The translations under genes and the position numbers were made by a program. This document shows, piece after piece, positions 1-8,300 of a stretch of DNA of 19,603 nucleotides. Below the pieces are notes generated by a model, which was not told the origin of the DNA, made no database searches, and saw only the letters and a program-made list of their open reading frames with translations. Source of the DNA: Magnetococcales bacterium. Its GTDB lineage: Bacteria; Pseudomonadota; Magnetococcia; Magnetococcales; Magnetaquicoccaceae. The DNA lies in the NCBI GenBank assembly GCA_015228895.1, contig JADGCR010000015.1, positions 1-19,603 of the forward strand. The letters run 5' to 3'. Every line of letters begins with the position of its first letter. The stretch's first letter is position 1.

Positions 1-1
1 C

Positions 2-1588
2 CCGCCCCCGTCCCCACCACCCCCCCCCGGGGCCCCCCCCTCACCCCCCCCCCCCCACCACGACATCTACTCCATCGAGGATCTGGCCCAATTGATCTTC
101 GACCTGAAAAACGTCAATCCCCGCGCCCGGGTCTCGGTCAAGCTGGTCTCCGAGGTGGGGGTCGGCACCGTGGCCGCGGGGGTGGCCAAGGGACACGCGG
201 ACATGATCCTGATCTCCGGCGGAGACGGAGGCACCGGGGCCAGTCCCATCAGTTCCATCAAACACGCCGGCGCCCCCTGGGAACTGGGATTGGCGGAAAC
301 CCAGCAAACCCTGGTGATGAACGATCTGCGTGGCCGGGTGCGGCTCCAGACCGATGGCCAGTTGCGCACCGGGCGGGATGTGGTGGTGGCCGCGTTGCTG
401 GGCGCCGAGGAGTTCGGTTTCGCCACCGCCCCCCTGGTGGTGATGGGGTGCGTGATGATGCGCAAGTGTCATCTGGACACCTGTCCGGTGGGGGTGGCCA
501 CCCAGGAACTGGAACTGCGCAAGAAATTCACCGGACGGGCGCAGTTTCTGGTCAATTATTTCTATTTCGTGGCCAACGAAGTGCGCGAAATCATGGCCGG
601 CATGGGTTTCCGCACCATCGACGAGATGATCGGCCAGTCGGATCACCTGCTGGTCAACGAAGCCGTGACCCACTGGAAGGCCAGGGGACTGGACTTCTCC
701 GCCCTGCTGGAAAAACCGGACGCCCCATCCAACATCGCCACCCGTTGCGTGCAAACCCAGGATCACGGCATCGACAAGGTGCTGGATCACCAGTTGCTGG
801 AGCTGGCGGAACGCGTTTTCGACAATCTCCGTCCCATCGAGATCCGACTGCCGATCCAGAACACCGATCGCACGGTGGGCGCCATGCTGGGTGGAGAGAT
901 CTCCCGGCTGTTCGGGGCGGTCGGACTGCCCAAGGACACCATCAAGTGTCACTTCGAAGGGGTGGCGGGGCAGAGTTTCGGGGCCTTCAACGTCCCCGGC
1001 GTCTCGTTGCATCTGGATGGCGCGGCCAACGACTATGTGGGCAAGGGGATGTCCGGGGGACGGATCGTCATCCGCCCCCACCCCCGTTCTCCGGTGGTGG
1101 CCGAAGAGAACATCATCGTGGGCAACACCCTGCTGTACGGCGCCACCGGGGGCGAGGCGTTCATCCGGGGAGTGGCCGGGGAACGGTTCGCGGTGCGCAA
1201 CTCCGGGGCCAAGGCGGTGGTGGAAGGCGTGGGGGACCATGGGTGCGAGTACATGACCGGCGGGATCGTGGTGGTGCTGGGGAGTACGGGCCGCAACTTC
1301 GCCGCCGGCATGAGCGGTGGGATCGCCTATGTTTTCGATGAGGCGCGACAGTTCGCCTCGCTGTGCAACAAGGCCATGGTGGCGTTGCAGACCATGGCCT
1401 CCAAAGAGGACCAGATGCGGCTCCGGGAGATCATCCAGGACCATGCGCGCCATACAGACAGTCAGGTGGCTGCCCGGCTGTTGGCGGATTGGGAGAACGC
1501 CCTGACCCGTTTCGTCAAGGTGATGCCTCATGAATATCAACGTGTGCTGACGGAAATGAAAAATCGGGAGCAAGCGGCCAATGGGTAA
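2..1588 (+). CDS. gltB: Glutamate synthase large subunit, C-terminal part (5' truncated)
   Basis: Partial gene, open at the left edge. It encodes the C-terminal ~500 residues of the large (alpha) subunit of glutamate synthase, which makes two glutamates from glutamine and 2-oxoglutarate in the cytoplasm. The readable protein starts at [12 protein letters not shown] (codons from 56), part of the FMN-binding synthase barrel. The [3Fe-4S] cluster cysteines follow as C-x5-C-x4-C, with codons at 449, 467 and 482 ([15 protein letters not shown]). The C-terminal Gly-rich beta-helix domain runs from about 850 to 1340. The amidotransferase domain and the first part of the synthase domain lie outside the window. 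The frame stays open from base 2, but bases 1-55 read as almost only proline and are probably sequence error. The stop at 1586-1588 overlaps the gltD start by 8 bp, so the two subunits are translationally coupled. Confidence 0.95.
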   Translation, partial: PPPSPPPPPGAPPSPPPPHHDIYSIEDLAQLIFDLKNVNPRARVSVKLVSEVGVGTVAAGVAKGHADMILISGGDGGTGASPISSIKHAGAPWELGLAETQQTLVMNDLRGRVRLQTDGQLRTGRDVVVAALLGAEEFGFATAPLVVMGCVMMRKCHLDTCPVGVATQELELRKKFTGRAQFLVNYFYFVANEVREIMAGMGFRTIDEMIGQSDHLLVNEAVTHWKARGLDFSALLEKPDAPSNIATRCVQTQDHGIDKVLDHQLLELAERVFDNLRPIEIRLPIQNTDRTVGAMLGGEISRLFGAVGLPKDTIKCHFEGVAGQSFGAFNVPGVSLHLDGAANDYVGKGMSGGRIVIRPHPRSPVVAEENIIVGNTLLYGATGGEAFIRGVAGERFAVRNSGAKAVVEGVGDHGCEYMTGGIVVVLGSTGRNFAAGMSGGIAYVFDEARQFASLCNKAMVALQTMASKEDQMRLREIIQDHARHTDSQVAARLLADWENALTRFVKVMPHEYQRVLTEMKNREQAANG

Positions 1589-3026
1589 GCCCACAGGTTT
1601 CATGGAAGTGGAACGGGAGACGCCCCGCACCCGGTCGGTGGCGGAACGGACCCGTGACTGGGATGAACTCTACCACGACTTTCCCCTCAAAAAGGTGCAG
1701 GATCAGGCTTCGCGGTGCATGGATTGCGGCATCCCCTTTTGTCACAACGGCTGCGTGCTCCACAACCTGATCCCCTCCTGGAACGACTGGGTCTATCGGG
1801 GACGTTGGGAAGAGGCGGTCAACGCCCTGCATCGCACCAACAACTTCCCGGAGTTCACCGGTCGGGTCTGCCCCGCCCTGTGCGAGGCCGCTTGCGTGGT
1901 GGGCATCAACCGGGAGCCGGTTTCCATCCGGGAGATCGAGCGGACCGTGGTGGAAGAAGGCTTTGCCCGTGGACTCATCACCCCCGTTCACCCCCACGCA
2001 CCCACGGGCAAACGGGTGGCGGTGGTTGGCGGTGGACCCGCCGGCATGGCCGCGTCCCAGCAACTGACCCGGGCCGGACACGCCGTCACCCTGTATGAAA
2101 AAAACGAACGGGTCGGGGGTTTGTTGCGTTTCGGGATTCCCGATTTCAAACTGGACAAGGCGGTCATCGACCGCCGACTGCGCCAGATGGTCGCGGAAGG
2201 GCTGACGATCAAGACCGGGGTGCATGTCGGGGTGGACCTCTCCGTGGAAGAACTCCGTGGCGGCCACGACGCCGTGCTGTTGACCGGGGGCGCGGAATAC
2301 CCTCGCGATCTCCCCGCGCCGGGTCGGGAACTGGCCGGAATTCACTTCGCCATGACCTTTCTGGCCCAACAGAACCGACGGGTGCATGGCACGACCATCC
2401 CGGAATCCGCAGCCATCTTCGCCCTGGGCAAAAAAGTGGTGGTCATCGGCGGCGGAGATACGGGGGCCGACTGTGTGGGAACCTCCATACGCCAGGGCGC
2501 CACGAGCGTGACCCAAATCGAACTGCTGCCCAAACCCCCCAAGGATCGCGCCCCGGAGACCCCATGGCCCCTGTGGCCCAACGTCCTGCGCACCTCCACC
2601 TCCCACCAGGAGGGGTGTGAACGGATGTGGAGCATTCAGACCAAATCCTTCCAGGGGACAGACAGGGGACAGGTCAAGGGGGTCCATTGCGCGCGTCTGC
2701 ACTGGGTGGAACGGGAAGATGGCGGACGACCGCAAATGCACGAACTCCCGGGTTCGGACTTCTACCTGGAAGCGGACCTGATCCTCCTGGCCATGGGCTT
2801 CCTGCATCCGGTCAAGGCCGGATTGCTGGAGAGCCTGGGCGTGGCGCTGGATGGGCGGGGCAACGTCAAGGTGGATCCCCATTTCATGACCAGCGTTCAG
2901 GGGATCTTCGCCGCCGGGGACATGGCCACGGGACAGTCCCTGGTATTGAGGGCCATCGACAGCGGACGCAAGGCGGCGGTGGGTGTGGACGCCTGGTTGC
3001 GTGGCGGGGAATCGGTTTTGGCGTGA
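1581..3026 (+). CDS. gltD: Glutamate synthase small subunit
   Basis: 481 residues, the normal length for the NADPH-dependent small (beta) subunit. It oxidises NAD(P)H through FAD and passes electrons via iron-sulfur clusters to the large subunit. The N-terminal cluster domain has cysteines 45, 48, 53 and 57 ([13 protein letters not shown]) and 96, 100 and 104 (CPALCEAAC). The FAD-binding Rossmann motif is [10 protein letters not shown] at about 146-154, and a second dinucleotide motif, [10 protein letters not shown], lies near 288-297. The C-terminal end has the [15 protein letters not shown]-binding segment typical of the family. The ATG at 1581 lies inside the end of gltB (8 bp overlap) and has GGGAG about 10 bases upstream. 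No clear terminator is seen after the stop; a new promoter begins 14 bases later. Confidence 0.96.
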   Translation: MGKPTGFMEVERETPRTRSVAERTRDWDELYHDFPLKKVQDQASRCMDCGIPFCHNGCVLHNLIPSWNDWVYRGRWEEAVNALHRTNNFPEFTGRVCPALCEAACVVGINREPVSIREIERTVVEEGFARGLITPVHPHAPTGKRVAVVGGGPAGMAASQQLTRAGHAVTLYEKNERVGGLLRFGIPDFKLDKAVIDRRLRQMVAEGLTIKTGVHVGVDLSVEELRGGHDAVLLTGGAEYPRDLPAPGRELAGIHFAMTFLAQQNRRVHGTTIPESAAIFALGKKVVVIGGGDTGADCVGTSIRQGATSVTQIELLPKPPKDRAPETPWPLWPNVLRTSTSHQEGCERMWSIQTKSFQGTDRGQVKGVHCARLHWVEREDGGRPQMHELPGSDFYLEADLILLAMGFLHPVKAGLLESLGVALDGRGNVKVDPHFMTSVQGIFAAGDMATGQSLVLRAIDSGRKAAVGVDAWLRGGESVLA

Positions 3027-3040
3027 TGCTCCGGGTTTCC

Positions 3041-3070
3041 TTGACAGCGTTGCCACTGTTCCTCTAGAAT
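3041..3070 (+). promoter_or_regulatory. Sigma-70-type promoter for the zapB-like/zapA/6S block
   Basis: TTGACA (perfect -35 consensus) at 3041-3046, an 18-base spacer, and TAGAAT (-10) at 3065-3070. It begins 14 bases after the gltD stop and lies 54 bases upstream of the next start codon. It would separate transcription of the division/6S block from gltBD. Confidence 0.7.
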
Positions 3071-3124
3071 CCAGCCAAGTGGAATAGTGTCAGCAATTTA
3101 CCAAAGCGATTCAGGGATACAGCG

Positions 3125-3379
3125 ATGAACGACTCGATGATGGATCACGATGACAAGCTTTCCGCATCCTTGACGGTTCTGGAACGCAAATGGGACGGCA
3201 TGGCTGGCAATCTGCACTCCCTGCGCGAACAGGTCGCCAGGCAGACCACCCTGATCTCCGAACTGGAAACCCAGGTTTTGCAGCAACAGGAGCGGCAGGA
3301 GTCCCTGGAAAAAGAGAAGGCGGCGGTGATCGCCCGCATCGAAGCCTTGCTGGCCCGGTTTGAAGAGTTGGATTCGTGA
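3125..3379 (+). CDS. Small coiled-coil protein, ZapB-like (upstream of zapA)
   Basis: 84 residues, highly charged, no cysteines, no signal peptide or membrane segment. From about residue 10 to the end it is heptad-like and rich in Leu, Glu, Gln and Arg (for example ISELETQVLQQQERQESLEK), so it should form an extended coiled coil. Its size, coiled-coil nature and position directly upstream of zapA match the small ZapB-like family (TIGR02449 type) found beside zapA in many proteobacteria. Such proteins are thought to help Z-ring organisation together with ZapA. AGGGA lies 8-9 bases before the ATG. The specific family is inferred mainly from context; sequence alone shows only a short coiled coil. 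Confidence 0.72.
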   Translation: MNDSMMDHDDKLSASLTVLERKWDGMAGNLHSLREQVARQTTLISELETQVLQQQERQESLEKEKAAVIARIEALLARFEELDS

Positions 3380-3413
3380 AGTAGCCTAACCTCCTCTGTT
3401 GGACTTGGGAGCC

Positions 3414-3698
3414 ATGTCTGAATCCATCGAAGTACGCATACGTGGCCAAATTTTCAAATTGAAATCCCAGGCCAGTGGGGAGTATGTACGGGAACTTGCC
3501 CAATATGTGAATGACACCATGGGACAGGTGGCGCAGGAGGCCCAATTCGCCTCCACGGAACGGACTGCCATCATGGCAGCAATACGCATAGCGGACGACT
3601 TTTTGCAGCACCGTCGGATGACGGGTCTGCAAATGGCCTCCGCAACCGAGAAGATCGGCAACCTGATCGCCCGAGGCGATCAACTGCTCAAGGGATGA
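3414..3698 (+). CDS. zapA: Cell division protein ZapA
   Basis: 94 residues from the ATG at 3414. ZapA binds FtsZ in the cytoplasm and bundles protofilaments at the Z ring. The N-terminal domain starts SESIEVRIRGQIFKLKS, the usual ZapA beta-strand start, followed by EYVRELAQYVNDTM, the conserved first helix. The long dimerisation helix runs from about 45 to 90. The start is chosen because family members begin a few residues before this strand; GGGAG is only 2 bases upstream, which is tight. A TTG at 3399 would add five residues but has no ribosome binding site. The gene lies 34 bases after the ZapB-like gene and just before 6S RNA, an arrangement conserved widely in proteobacteria. Confidence 0.9.
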   Translation: MSESIEVRIRGQIFKLKSQASGEYVRELAQYVNDTMGQVAQEAQFASTERTAIMAAIRIADDFLQHRRMTGLQMASATEKIGNLIARGDQLLKG

Positions 3699-3711
3699 AA
3701 TCAGTACCAGC

Positions 3712-3889
3712 AACCCCTGCGGTGCTCGTGAGGAGACCATCCTCCTGAGCCGATAATCTAAGAACCTGGGAACCTTGCTCTGTTTGTGGAGTGTCGCCCC
3801 TCCAATGGGGAAACCGGAAACAATTATCAGGGATCCACCTTGACAAAAGGGTTCAGAGGGCAAGATCCCACGGCACAGGCGGGGGCTTT
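3712..3889 (+). ncRNA. ssrS: 6S RNA
   Basis: The ~178-base region between zapA and fau carries the hallmarks of 6S RNA, which binds the sigma-70 RNA polymerase holoenzyme as an open-promoter mimic and serves as template for short product RNAs. Visible landmarks are CCTGAGCCGATA (about 3744-3755), matching the conserved 5' segment of the gammaproteobacterial RNA, and CACCTTG followed by AAGGGTTCA (3836-3855), matching the conserved 3' segment. The ends can pair: CCCCTGCGGTGC near 3714-3725 with GCACAGGCGGGG near 3873-3884, with small bulges. The zapA-ssrS-fau order is the classic context. The exact 5' and 3' ends are estimated. It is probably processed from the zapA transcript or has its own promoter, which I could not identify. 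Confidence 0.88.
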
Positions 3890-3942
3890 GGTATGAAAGG
3901 CTTGGCATGAATGGCTGGCACGAACGGCTGACATGAATGATC
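3890..3942 (+). repeat. Degenerate 13-bp tandem repeat between 6S RNA and fau
   Basis: Four diverged copies of a 13-base unit: GGTATGAAAGGCT (3890-3902), one extra T, GGCATGAATGGCT (3904-3916), GGCACGAACGGCT (3917-3929) and GACATGAATGATC (3930-3942). The last copy contains the fau start codon at 3933. Three of the four copies contain ATGAA. No Shine-Dalgarno sequence is visible in front of fau. Confidence 0.6.
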
Positions 3943-4541
3943 CAAAGACAACGTTACGCCAAAGCCTGCGCTTGTCGCGTCAACAGTTGTCCCGGGATCA
4001 GGTCGTCGTCCGCTCATCGGCCATTGTGCGTCATGTTGTGACAGCCCGGTTCTACCAACGGGCGCGCAGAATCGGGTTGTACCAACCGATTGACAATGAA
4101 GTCGATCCCTCCCTGCTTCTCCTCGATGCAGCGTGTTCCGGGAAGGAAATTTTTCTCCCGATCGCAGACAAAAGAACACGTTCCCTGCGCTTTGTCCCGT
4201 ACCACTCAGGCGAACCTTTGCGTCAAGGGTCTTTTGGAATTCTGGAACCGGTTCCATCGACTCTCGATCCCGGCTTGCCGGATCCTGGCCAACTGGATCT
4301 GATTTTTCAGCCACTGGTTGGATTCGACCGGTCCGGCGGCCGACTCGGCTTTGGCGGCGGATATTACGACCGCGCCCTGTCACGTCATGGCGGGAGGGAT
4401 TTCAGCGGCACGCAACTGGTCGGCTTGGCGTACGCGTTTCAGGAAGTACCGGTTGTGCCCCGGCAGCCCCATGACGTTCCCATGGGTTGGGTCGTGACCG
4501 AAGCGGGTGTTCACCTCTGCGCGAACCCCCATCCATGTTAA
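3933..4541 (+). CDS. fau: 5-formyltetrahydrofolate cyclo-ligase
   Basis: 202 residues, normal for the family. This cytoplasmic enzyme uses ATP to convert 5-formyltetrahydrofolate to 5,10-methenyltetrahydrofolate, clearing an inhibitory folate. The signature GFDRSGGRLGFGGGYYDRAL spans about 130-149, with the Gly-rich segment that binds substrate and phosphate. The conserved QGSFGILEP lies at about 98-106. The N-terminus (KTTLRQSLRLSRQQLS) is the usual basic helix with the lysine and arginines near the ATP site. It sits directly after 6S RNA, as ygfA/fau does in many proteobacteria. The start codon falls in the last unit of a 13-bp tandem repeat and has no recognisable ribosome binding site, so translation may be weak. 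Confidence 0.93.
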   Translation: MNDPKTTLRQSLRLSRQQLSRDQVVVRSSAIVRHVVTARFYQRARRIGLYQPIDNEVDPSLLLLDAACSGKEIFLPIADKRTRSLRFVPYHSGEPLRQGSFGILEPVPSTLDPGLPDPGQLDLIFQPLVGFDRSGGRLGFGGGYYDRALSRHGGRDFSGTQLVGLAYAFQEVPVVPRQPHDVPMGWVVTEAGVHLCANPHPC

Positions 4542-4603
4542 TGCATTTTCGTGCTGCCGGCGGACCGAAGGCCGGTTGACGATCCATTCAAGGGATTTCA
4601 TTC

Positions 4604-6163
4604 ATGAATATCCTCACCCTCATCATAGGCATTGCCTCCGGTGTCGCCCTTTCCCTGCTCTTCCTGTACCAATGGCGTCGTCAGCAACTCCAGACCCTGC
4701 AAGAAAAAGAGGAACGGTTGCAACTGGTCATGCGCACCTCGGAGGAGAAAACCGAGGCCGCGGCGCGCGAGATCGAACTGTTGTCCAAAACCGAACGACT
4801 GCGCATCGAGGAACAACTGAAAGAACAGTTCCGCAGCCGCCAGGAGGAGTTGGATCGTCTGAAACAGCGTTTCGACAAACGGGAAGAACAACTGGACCGC
4901 AAGTTCGATCAACTGGATCAACGGGAAAACGAACTGGAACGACGGCGCACCCAGATGGACCAGGAAATCCGCGCCCTGGAGTCCCGCAAGGAGACCTGCC
5001 TGAAGCAGGAGGAGACGATCGGACGCCGTTTGGAGGAGGTGGCCGGTTTGACCACGGAAGAGGCCAAGGCGCAACTGATGATCGGCTTGCAGGAGGCGGT
5101 CCGGAGGGAAGCGGCCAACTTCCTCAAGCGCTCGGAGGACGAAGCCAAGGAGAACGCGGACCGCAAGGCCCAGGAGATCATCGCGACCTCCATCCAGCGT
5201 TTGGCCGGAGAGTTTGTCGCGGAACGCACGGTCACGGTGGTGGCCATCACCTCCGAGGAGATGAAGGGGCGCATCATTGGCCGGGAGGGACGCAACATCC
5301 GCGCCCTGGAGGCGGCCACCGGGTGCGATCTGATCATCGACGACACCCCGGAGGCGGTGGTGATTTCCGGTTTCAATCCGGTGCGCAGACAAGTGGCGCG
5401 TCAGGCCCTGGAGGAGTTGATCACCGATGGCCGCATTCACCCCGCGCGCATCGAAAGTGTGGTGCGCAAGGCGGAAAAAAACGTCAACAACGAGATCCGG
5501 GAGGCCGGCGAGCAGGTGATTTTCGAGCTGGGTTTGACCGGAATCCATCCCGATATCGTCAAACTGGTGGGCACCCTGAAGTTCCGCACGTCGTATACCC
5601 AGAACGTGCTCTCCCATTCGGTGGAGGTGGCCCGTTTCGCCGGACTGATGGCCGAGGAGTTGGGGTTGGATTTCAACCTGGCCAGACGGTGCGGTCTGCT
5701 GCATGACATCGGCAAGGCGATGGACCACGAGGTGCAGGGGTCCCATGCGGTGATCGGTGGACAAATCGCCAAGAAATGCAAGGAACATCCCCTGGTGGTC
5801 AACGCCATCTGGTCCCACCATTTCGATATCGAGCCCATTTCGGTGTATGGCCCCCTGATCAACGCCGCCGACGCCCTATCGGCCGCCCGTCCCGGCGCCC
5901 GACGCGAGAACGTGGAGACCTACATCAAGCGTCTGGAAGTGCTGGAGGGACTGGCGATGGAATTCCCCGGCGTGGAAAAGGCGTTCGCCATTCAAGCCGG
6001 TCGGGAGTTGCGGGTGATGGTCGCCTATGATCGGGTCAAGGACGAGGGGGCCATGACCCTTGCCAGCGAAATCGCCACACGGGTTGAAAACGAGATGACC
6101 TATCCGGGCCAGATCCGCGTGACCGTGATTCGTGAGATGCGCGCCACGGCCATCGCGCAATAG
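4604..6163 (+). CDS. rny: Ribonuclease Y
   Basis: 519 residues, full length. RNase Y is a membrane-anchored endoribonuclease that starts mRNA decay. Domains in order: an N-terminal membrane helix at about 4-22 ([20 protein letters not shown]), a long charged coiled coil to about 200, a KH RNA-binding domain with [10 protein letters not shown] at 222-231, and an HD phosphohydrolase domain with the metal-binding pair in [12 protein letters not shown] (H367, D368). The C-terminal region ends [14 protein letters not shown] lies about 10 bases upstream of the ATG. It starts 62 bases after fau on the same strand and may be cotranscribed. Many proteobacteria rely on RNase E for this role, so a clear RNase Y is taxonomically informative. 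Confidence 0.96.
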   Translation: MNILTLIIGIASGVALSLLFLYQWRRQQLQTLQEKEERLQLVMRTSEEKTEAAAREIELLSKTERLRIEEQLKEQFRSRQEELDRLKQRFDKREEQLDRKFDQLDQRENELERRRTQMDQEIRALESRKETCLKQEETIGRRLEEVAGLTTEEAKAQLMIGLQEAVRREAANFLKRSEDEAKENADRKAQEIIATSIQRLAGEFVAERTVTVVAITSEEMKGRIIGREGRNIRALEAATGCDLIIDDTPEAVVISGFNPVRRQVARQALEELITDGRIHPARIESVVRKAEKNVNNEIREAGEQVIFELGLTGIHPDIVKLVGTLKFRTSYTQNVLSHSVEVARFAGLMAEELGLDFNLARRCGLLHDIGKAMDHEVQGSHAVIGGQIAKKCKEHPLVVNAIWSHHFDIEPISVYGPLINAADALSAARPGARRENVETYIKRLEVLEGLAMEFPGVEKAFAIQAGRELRVMVAYDRVKDEGAMTLASEIATRVENEMTYPGQIRVTVIREMRATAIAQ

Positions 6164-6234
6164 GACCACAGAAACCCTGCCCTGCCGCAGCGCCATGGAC
6201 GGAACCCCGCACCCCCGTGGCGCGGCCGACAACG

Positions 6235-7029
6235 CTACTGCACATGACACGCGTGACAAACCGATTCATACCGGGTGACGATCACACCACCGTGTTCCTG
6301 AGCACGGTATTTTTCATGGCAAGAGAGACATCCCACTTTGCCATCTTGCAGGAGCACCGTTTCCGGCAGTGACCCAACGGGCCGATAGCCGCCGAATTGG
6401 GACAGGATGACGTACAACCCGCCCAGCGGATGACTCAGAGCGTTGCTCATGTGACGCACGACTCCTTTGGCGTTCAAACTCACCCGCTCCTGGGCCGTCC
6501 CCCCCTTGTCGTCGTGACACTCCATGCAATGACGGGACAAGGCGTCCAGGACCACGACCGCCACAGGAGGGGGGGCGCGCTCCTCATGGACCGCAAACGG
6601 CTTTCTCTTGCCTTGTTCCGACAAGGCGATAAAAAAGGAGTCGTCGTGACATGCGCGGCACAAGTCCGCGCCGGTGGCGGCAACCCGTGGCAAACCCGGC
6701 TGTTTTCCATGAATGTGATGACAGGAGGCGCAGGTCAACTCCCCTTTCCAGTCCAGGGGAAAACCGGCGGGCAAGGGACGTCGCGGGACAAAACCGGAAG
6801 GATGGCTCATCTGGATGGCCTTGGGATGACAGCCGGCACACAGCTTTTCCTGACTGGCGACGAGCAGACGGGCCTTGTCCGGTTCCACCCTGGCGGAGAG
6901 ATGACACTCCTGACACTTGCTGTCCGCCAAATGGGCCACATCACCCCCGCCCGCCAGGGGGGAGACGCCAAGGAGCATGATCCCCGCCCCCAAAAGCACA
7001 GGCTTGATCCAAGACCTCATGGCTGACAT
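6235..7029 (-). CDS. Secreted seven-heme c-type cytochrome
   Basis: 264 residues from the ATG at 7029 (another ATG at 7020 would remove three residues). An N-terminal signal segment (SWIKPVLLGAGIMLLGVSPLAGG) indicates export to the periplasm. Seven CXXCH heme-binding motifs are visible: CQECH 39-43, CAGCH 64-68, CASCH 100-104, CRACH 124-128, CMECH 168-172, CLSCH 234-238 and CHACH 258-262. The last heme motif ends only two residues before the C-terminus. The paired spacing of the first motifs resembles the doubled-CXXCH multiheme family, members of which shuttle electrons in the periplasm. The redox partner and exact subfamily cannot be read from the sequence. It follows a hemerythrin gene on the same strand at 123 bases. 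Neither start has a clear Shine-Dalgarno sequence. Confidence 0.9.
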   Translation of the reverse strand: MSAMRSWIKPVLLGAGIMLLGVSPLAGGGDVAHLADSKCQECHLSARVEPDKARLLVASQEKLCAGCHPKAIQMSHPSGFVPRRPLPAGFPLDWKGELTCASCHHIHGKQPGLPRVAATGADLCRACHDDSFFIALSEQGKRKPFAVHEERAPPPVAVVVLDALSRHCMECHDDKGGTAQERVSLNAKGVVRHMSNALSHPLGGLYVILSQFGGYRPVGSLPETVLLQDGKVGCLSCHEKYRAQEHGGVIVTRYESVCHACHVQ

Positions 7030-7152
7030 GTCGTGCAAGCCGATACGCTGGTTGGGAGCTTTCCTCCCGACAGACGCGGCAGGCAGACGGTCTTGACGTC
7101 GTACCACGCCACGTCACCAGCCAGCTTGCCACCGGACCACAACCGGACCCGT

Positions 7153-7590
7153 TTACTGCCTGGCGAAATAGTTCGCATAAGCATAATCCTCCTGGTTGAC
7201 ATGAGTCAACAACCACTCCAGCAGCCAGCGCCGCAGCGCCTTCAAATCCGCCTCGTTGCCTTCCAGCATTTTCCTGTGCAGATTGTTCAACGCTGCGACC
7301 AGGGAATGGTGGATGGCCTGATGCGAGAGGGCATCCGGAAAGCGTCTTTCGAACAGGAACTGCTCTTCCTCAGAAAAATGGGCTTTCGCATACGAGAGCA
7401 AATCATCGCAATATTCGGCCAGAGCATCCTGCTCTTCACGGGTGAGCATGCGGTCCGCGAGGGCGGCCACGCCCAGAATCTCGTCAGCGTCAATAATGAT
7501 GTTGAACAGCCGCTCATGGGCAAGATTGAAACGGACTTCCCCCACATCGACCAGCTTGGCAAGCAGTTTCTCGTGAAATTCTGTTCTCAT
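7153..7590 (-). CDS. Bacteriohemerythrin (single domain)
   Basis: 145 residues, a stand-alone hemerythrin that binds O2 at a non-heme di-iron site. All expected ligands can be placed: H25 (AHERLFNII), H71 and E75 (HFSEEEQFLF), H90 and H94 (SHQAIHH), and H130 and D135 (HVNQEDYAYANYF). The four-helix bundle is of normal size, with no signal peptide or attached signalling domain, so it is cytoplasmic. GGGGAT lies roughly 9-12 bases before the ATG. It is followed on the same strand by a multiheme cytochrome gene. Single-domain hemerythrins are numerous in microaerophilic and magnetotactic bacteria, where O2 storage, delivery or scavenging is proposed. The role here is inferred. Confidence 0.93.
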   Translation of the reverse strand: MRTEFHEKLLAKLVDVGEVRFNLAHERLFNIIIDADEILGVAALADRMLTREEQDALAEYCDDLLSYAKAHFSEEEQFLFERRFPDALSHQAIHHSLVAALNNLHRKMLEGNEADLKALRRWLLEWLLTHVNQEDYAYANYFARQ

Positions 7591-7710
7591 GACACTTCAT
7601 CCCCAACCCAAAAAGCTCCAGATCGACCCGAAAAAATGGTCAGAAAACAGCGATCATGGCAAGACCAGCTTACCATTCGCCAGAACAATCGGCCACATGA
7701 AAATTTCGAA

Positions 7711-7739
7711 TTGTATTCACCCGCACACTCTGTTACACT
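7711..7739 (+). promoter_or_regulatory. Possible sigma-70 promoter for the STAS gene
   Basis: TTGTAT at 7711-7716, a 17-base spacer, and TACACT at 7734-7739. It lies 53 bases upstream of the STAS gene start, in the 202-base gap (7591-7792) between the divergent hemerythrin and STAS genes. No clear promoter for the hemerythrin gene was found on the other strand. Confidence 0.45.
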
Positions 7740-7792
7740 TCAAACGACCTTCAAAGAACCAAACCGAAACGAACCGCCAGCGAAGTGGGTTG

Positions 7793-8299
7793 ATGATGAT
7801 TATCGACATCAATGACAACGAATGGATCATCCGTTTCAAAGGAAAAAAAATCTCCTTTCGAACCTATCGTGCCTTCACGAGATTGATTGCCAAAATCACC
7901 ATCTCCGGTCAGACCACCCTGCGTTTCGATTTGGGCGGGGTACGGGAGATCGACCCCTCGTCCCTGGGCATGTTTCTCCAGTTGTTCCAGGCCCTGGACC
8001 CGGAACTGCACAAGGTCTCCATGCTCAACGCCACACCGGAACTGCAAACCAAACTGGACGATCTCTTCAAACTGATCGATGTCAAAGCTCCGGTCGAAGG
8101 TGTTGAGGCCCAACAGAACATGCATGCCAGCCAGTTGTTCAACAAGGTGTTGCGGGCGCGCTCCAGCAAAATCCGTCAGCAACACGAACAGGAGGAACGT
8201 TTTCTGCCCCCGGACCCCCTGTCCGACAGCGCACGGAAGAAAAAATTGATGGTCTCGTACCTTAAATTTCCAGCGTCGGCGACGAGTGGCAATCACTGA
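7793..8299 (+). CDS. STAS-domain protein (anti-sigma factor antagonist-like)
   Basis: 168 residues from the ATG at 7793. Residues about 1-100 form a STAS domain: IIDINDNEWIIRFKGKKISF at the start, then LRFDLGGVREIDPSSLGMFLQLF. The SSLG segment is the position of the phosphorylatable serine in SpoIIAA/RsbV-type antagonists, followed by the typical VSMLNATPELQTKLDDL strand-helix. The C-terminal ~65 residues are charged, rich in Gln and Arg, and outside the domain. It probably acts as a phosphorylation switch in a partner-switching pathway, but no anti-sigma kinase or phosphatase lies nearby. The frame is open upstream to 7589, but that extension has low-quality composition and lies upstream of the candidate promoter, so it was not used. 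It ends one base before the convergent methyltransferase gene. Confidence 0.85.
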   Translation: MMIIDINDNEWIIRFKGKKISFRTYRAFTRLIAKITISGQTTLRFDLGGVREIDPSSLGMFLQLFQALDPELHKVSMLNATPELQTKLDDLFKLIDVKAPVEGVEAQQNMHASQLFNKVLRARSSKIRQQHEQEERFLPPDPLSDSARKKKLMVSYLKFPASATSGNH

Positions 8300-8300
8300 C

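Noticed and set aside
41..1630. Long minus-strand open frame opposite gltB
   Set aside because: His/Gly/Pro-rich translation with no recognisable domain; it mirrors the gltB coding strand in GC-rich DNA.
1515..3056. Long minus-strand open frame opposite gltD
   Set aside because: Shadow of gltD, which has complete cluster and FAD/NAD motifs.
6190..6223. Terminator after RNase Y (GCGCCA ... TGGCGC)
   Set aside because: Only six paired bases around a 22-base loop and no T-tract on either strand.
7589..7792. N-terminal extension of the STAS gene
   Set aside because: The frame is open, but the segment is not STAS-like and contains the likely promoter at 7711-7739.
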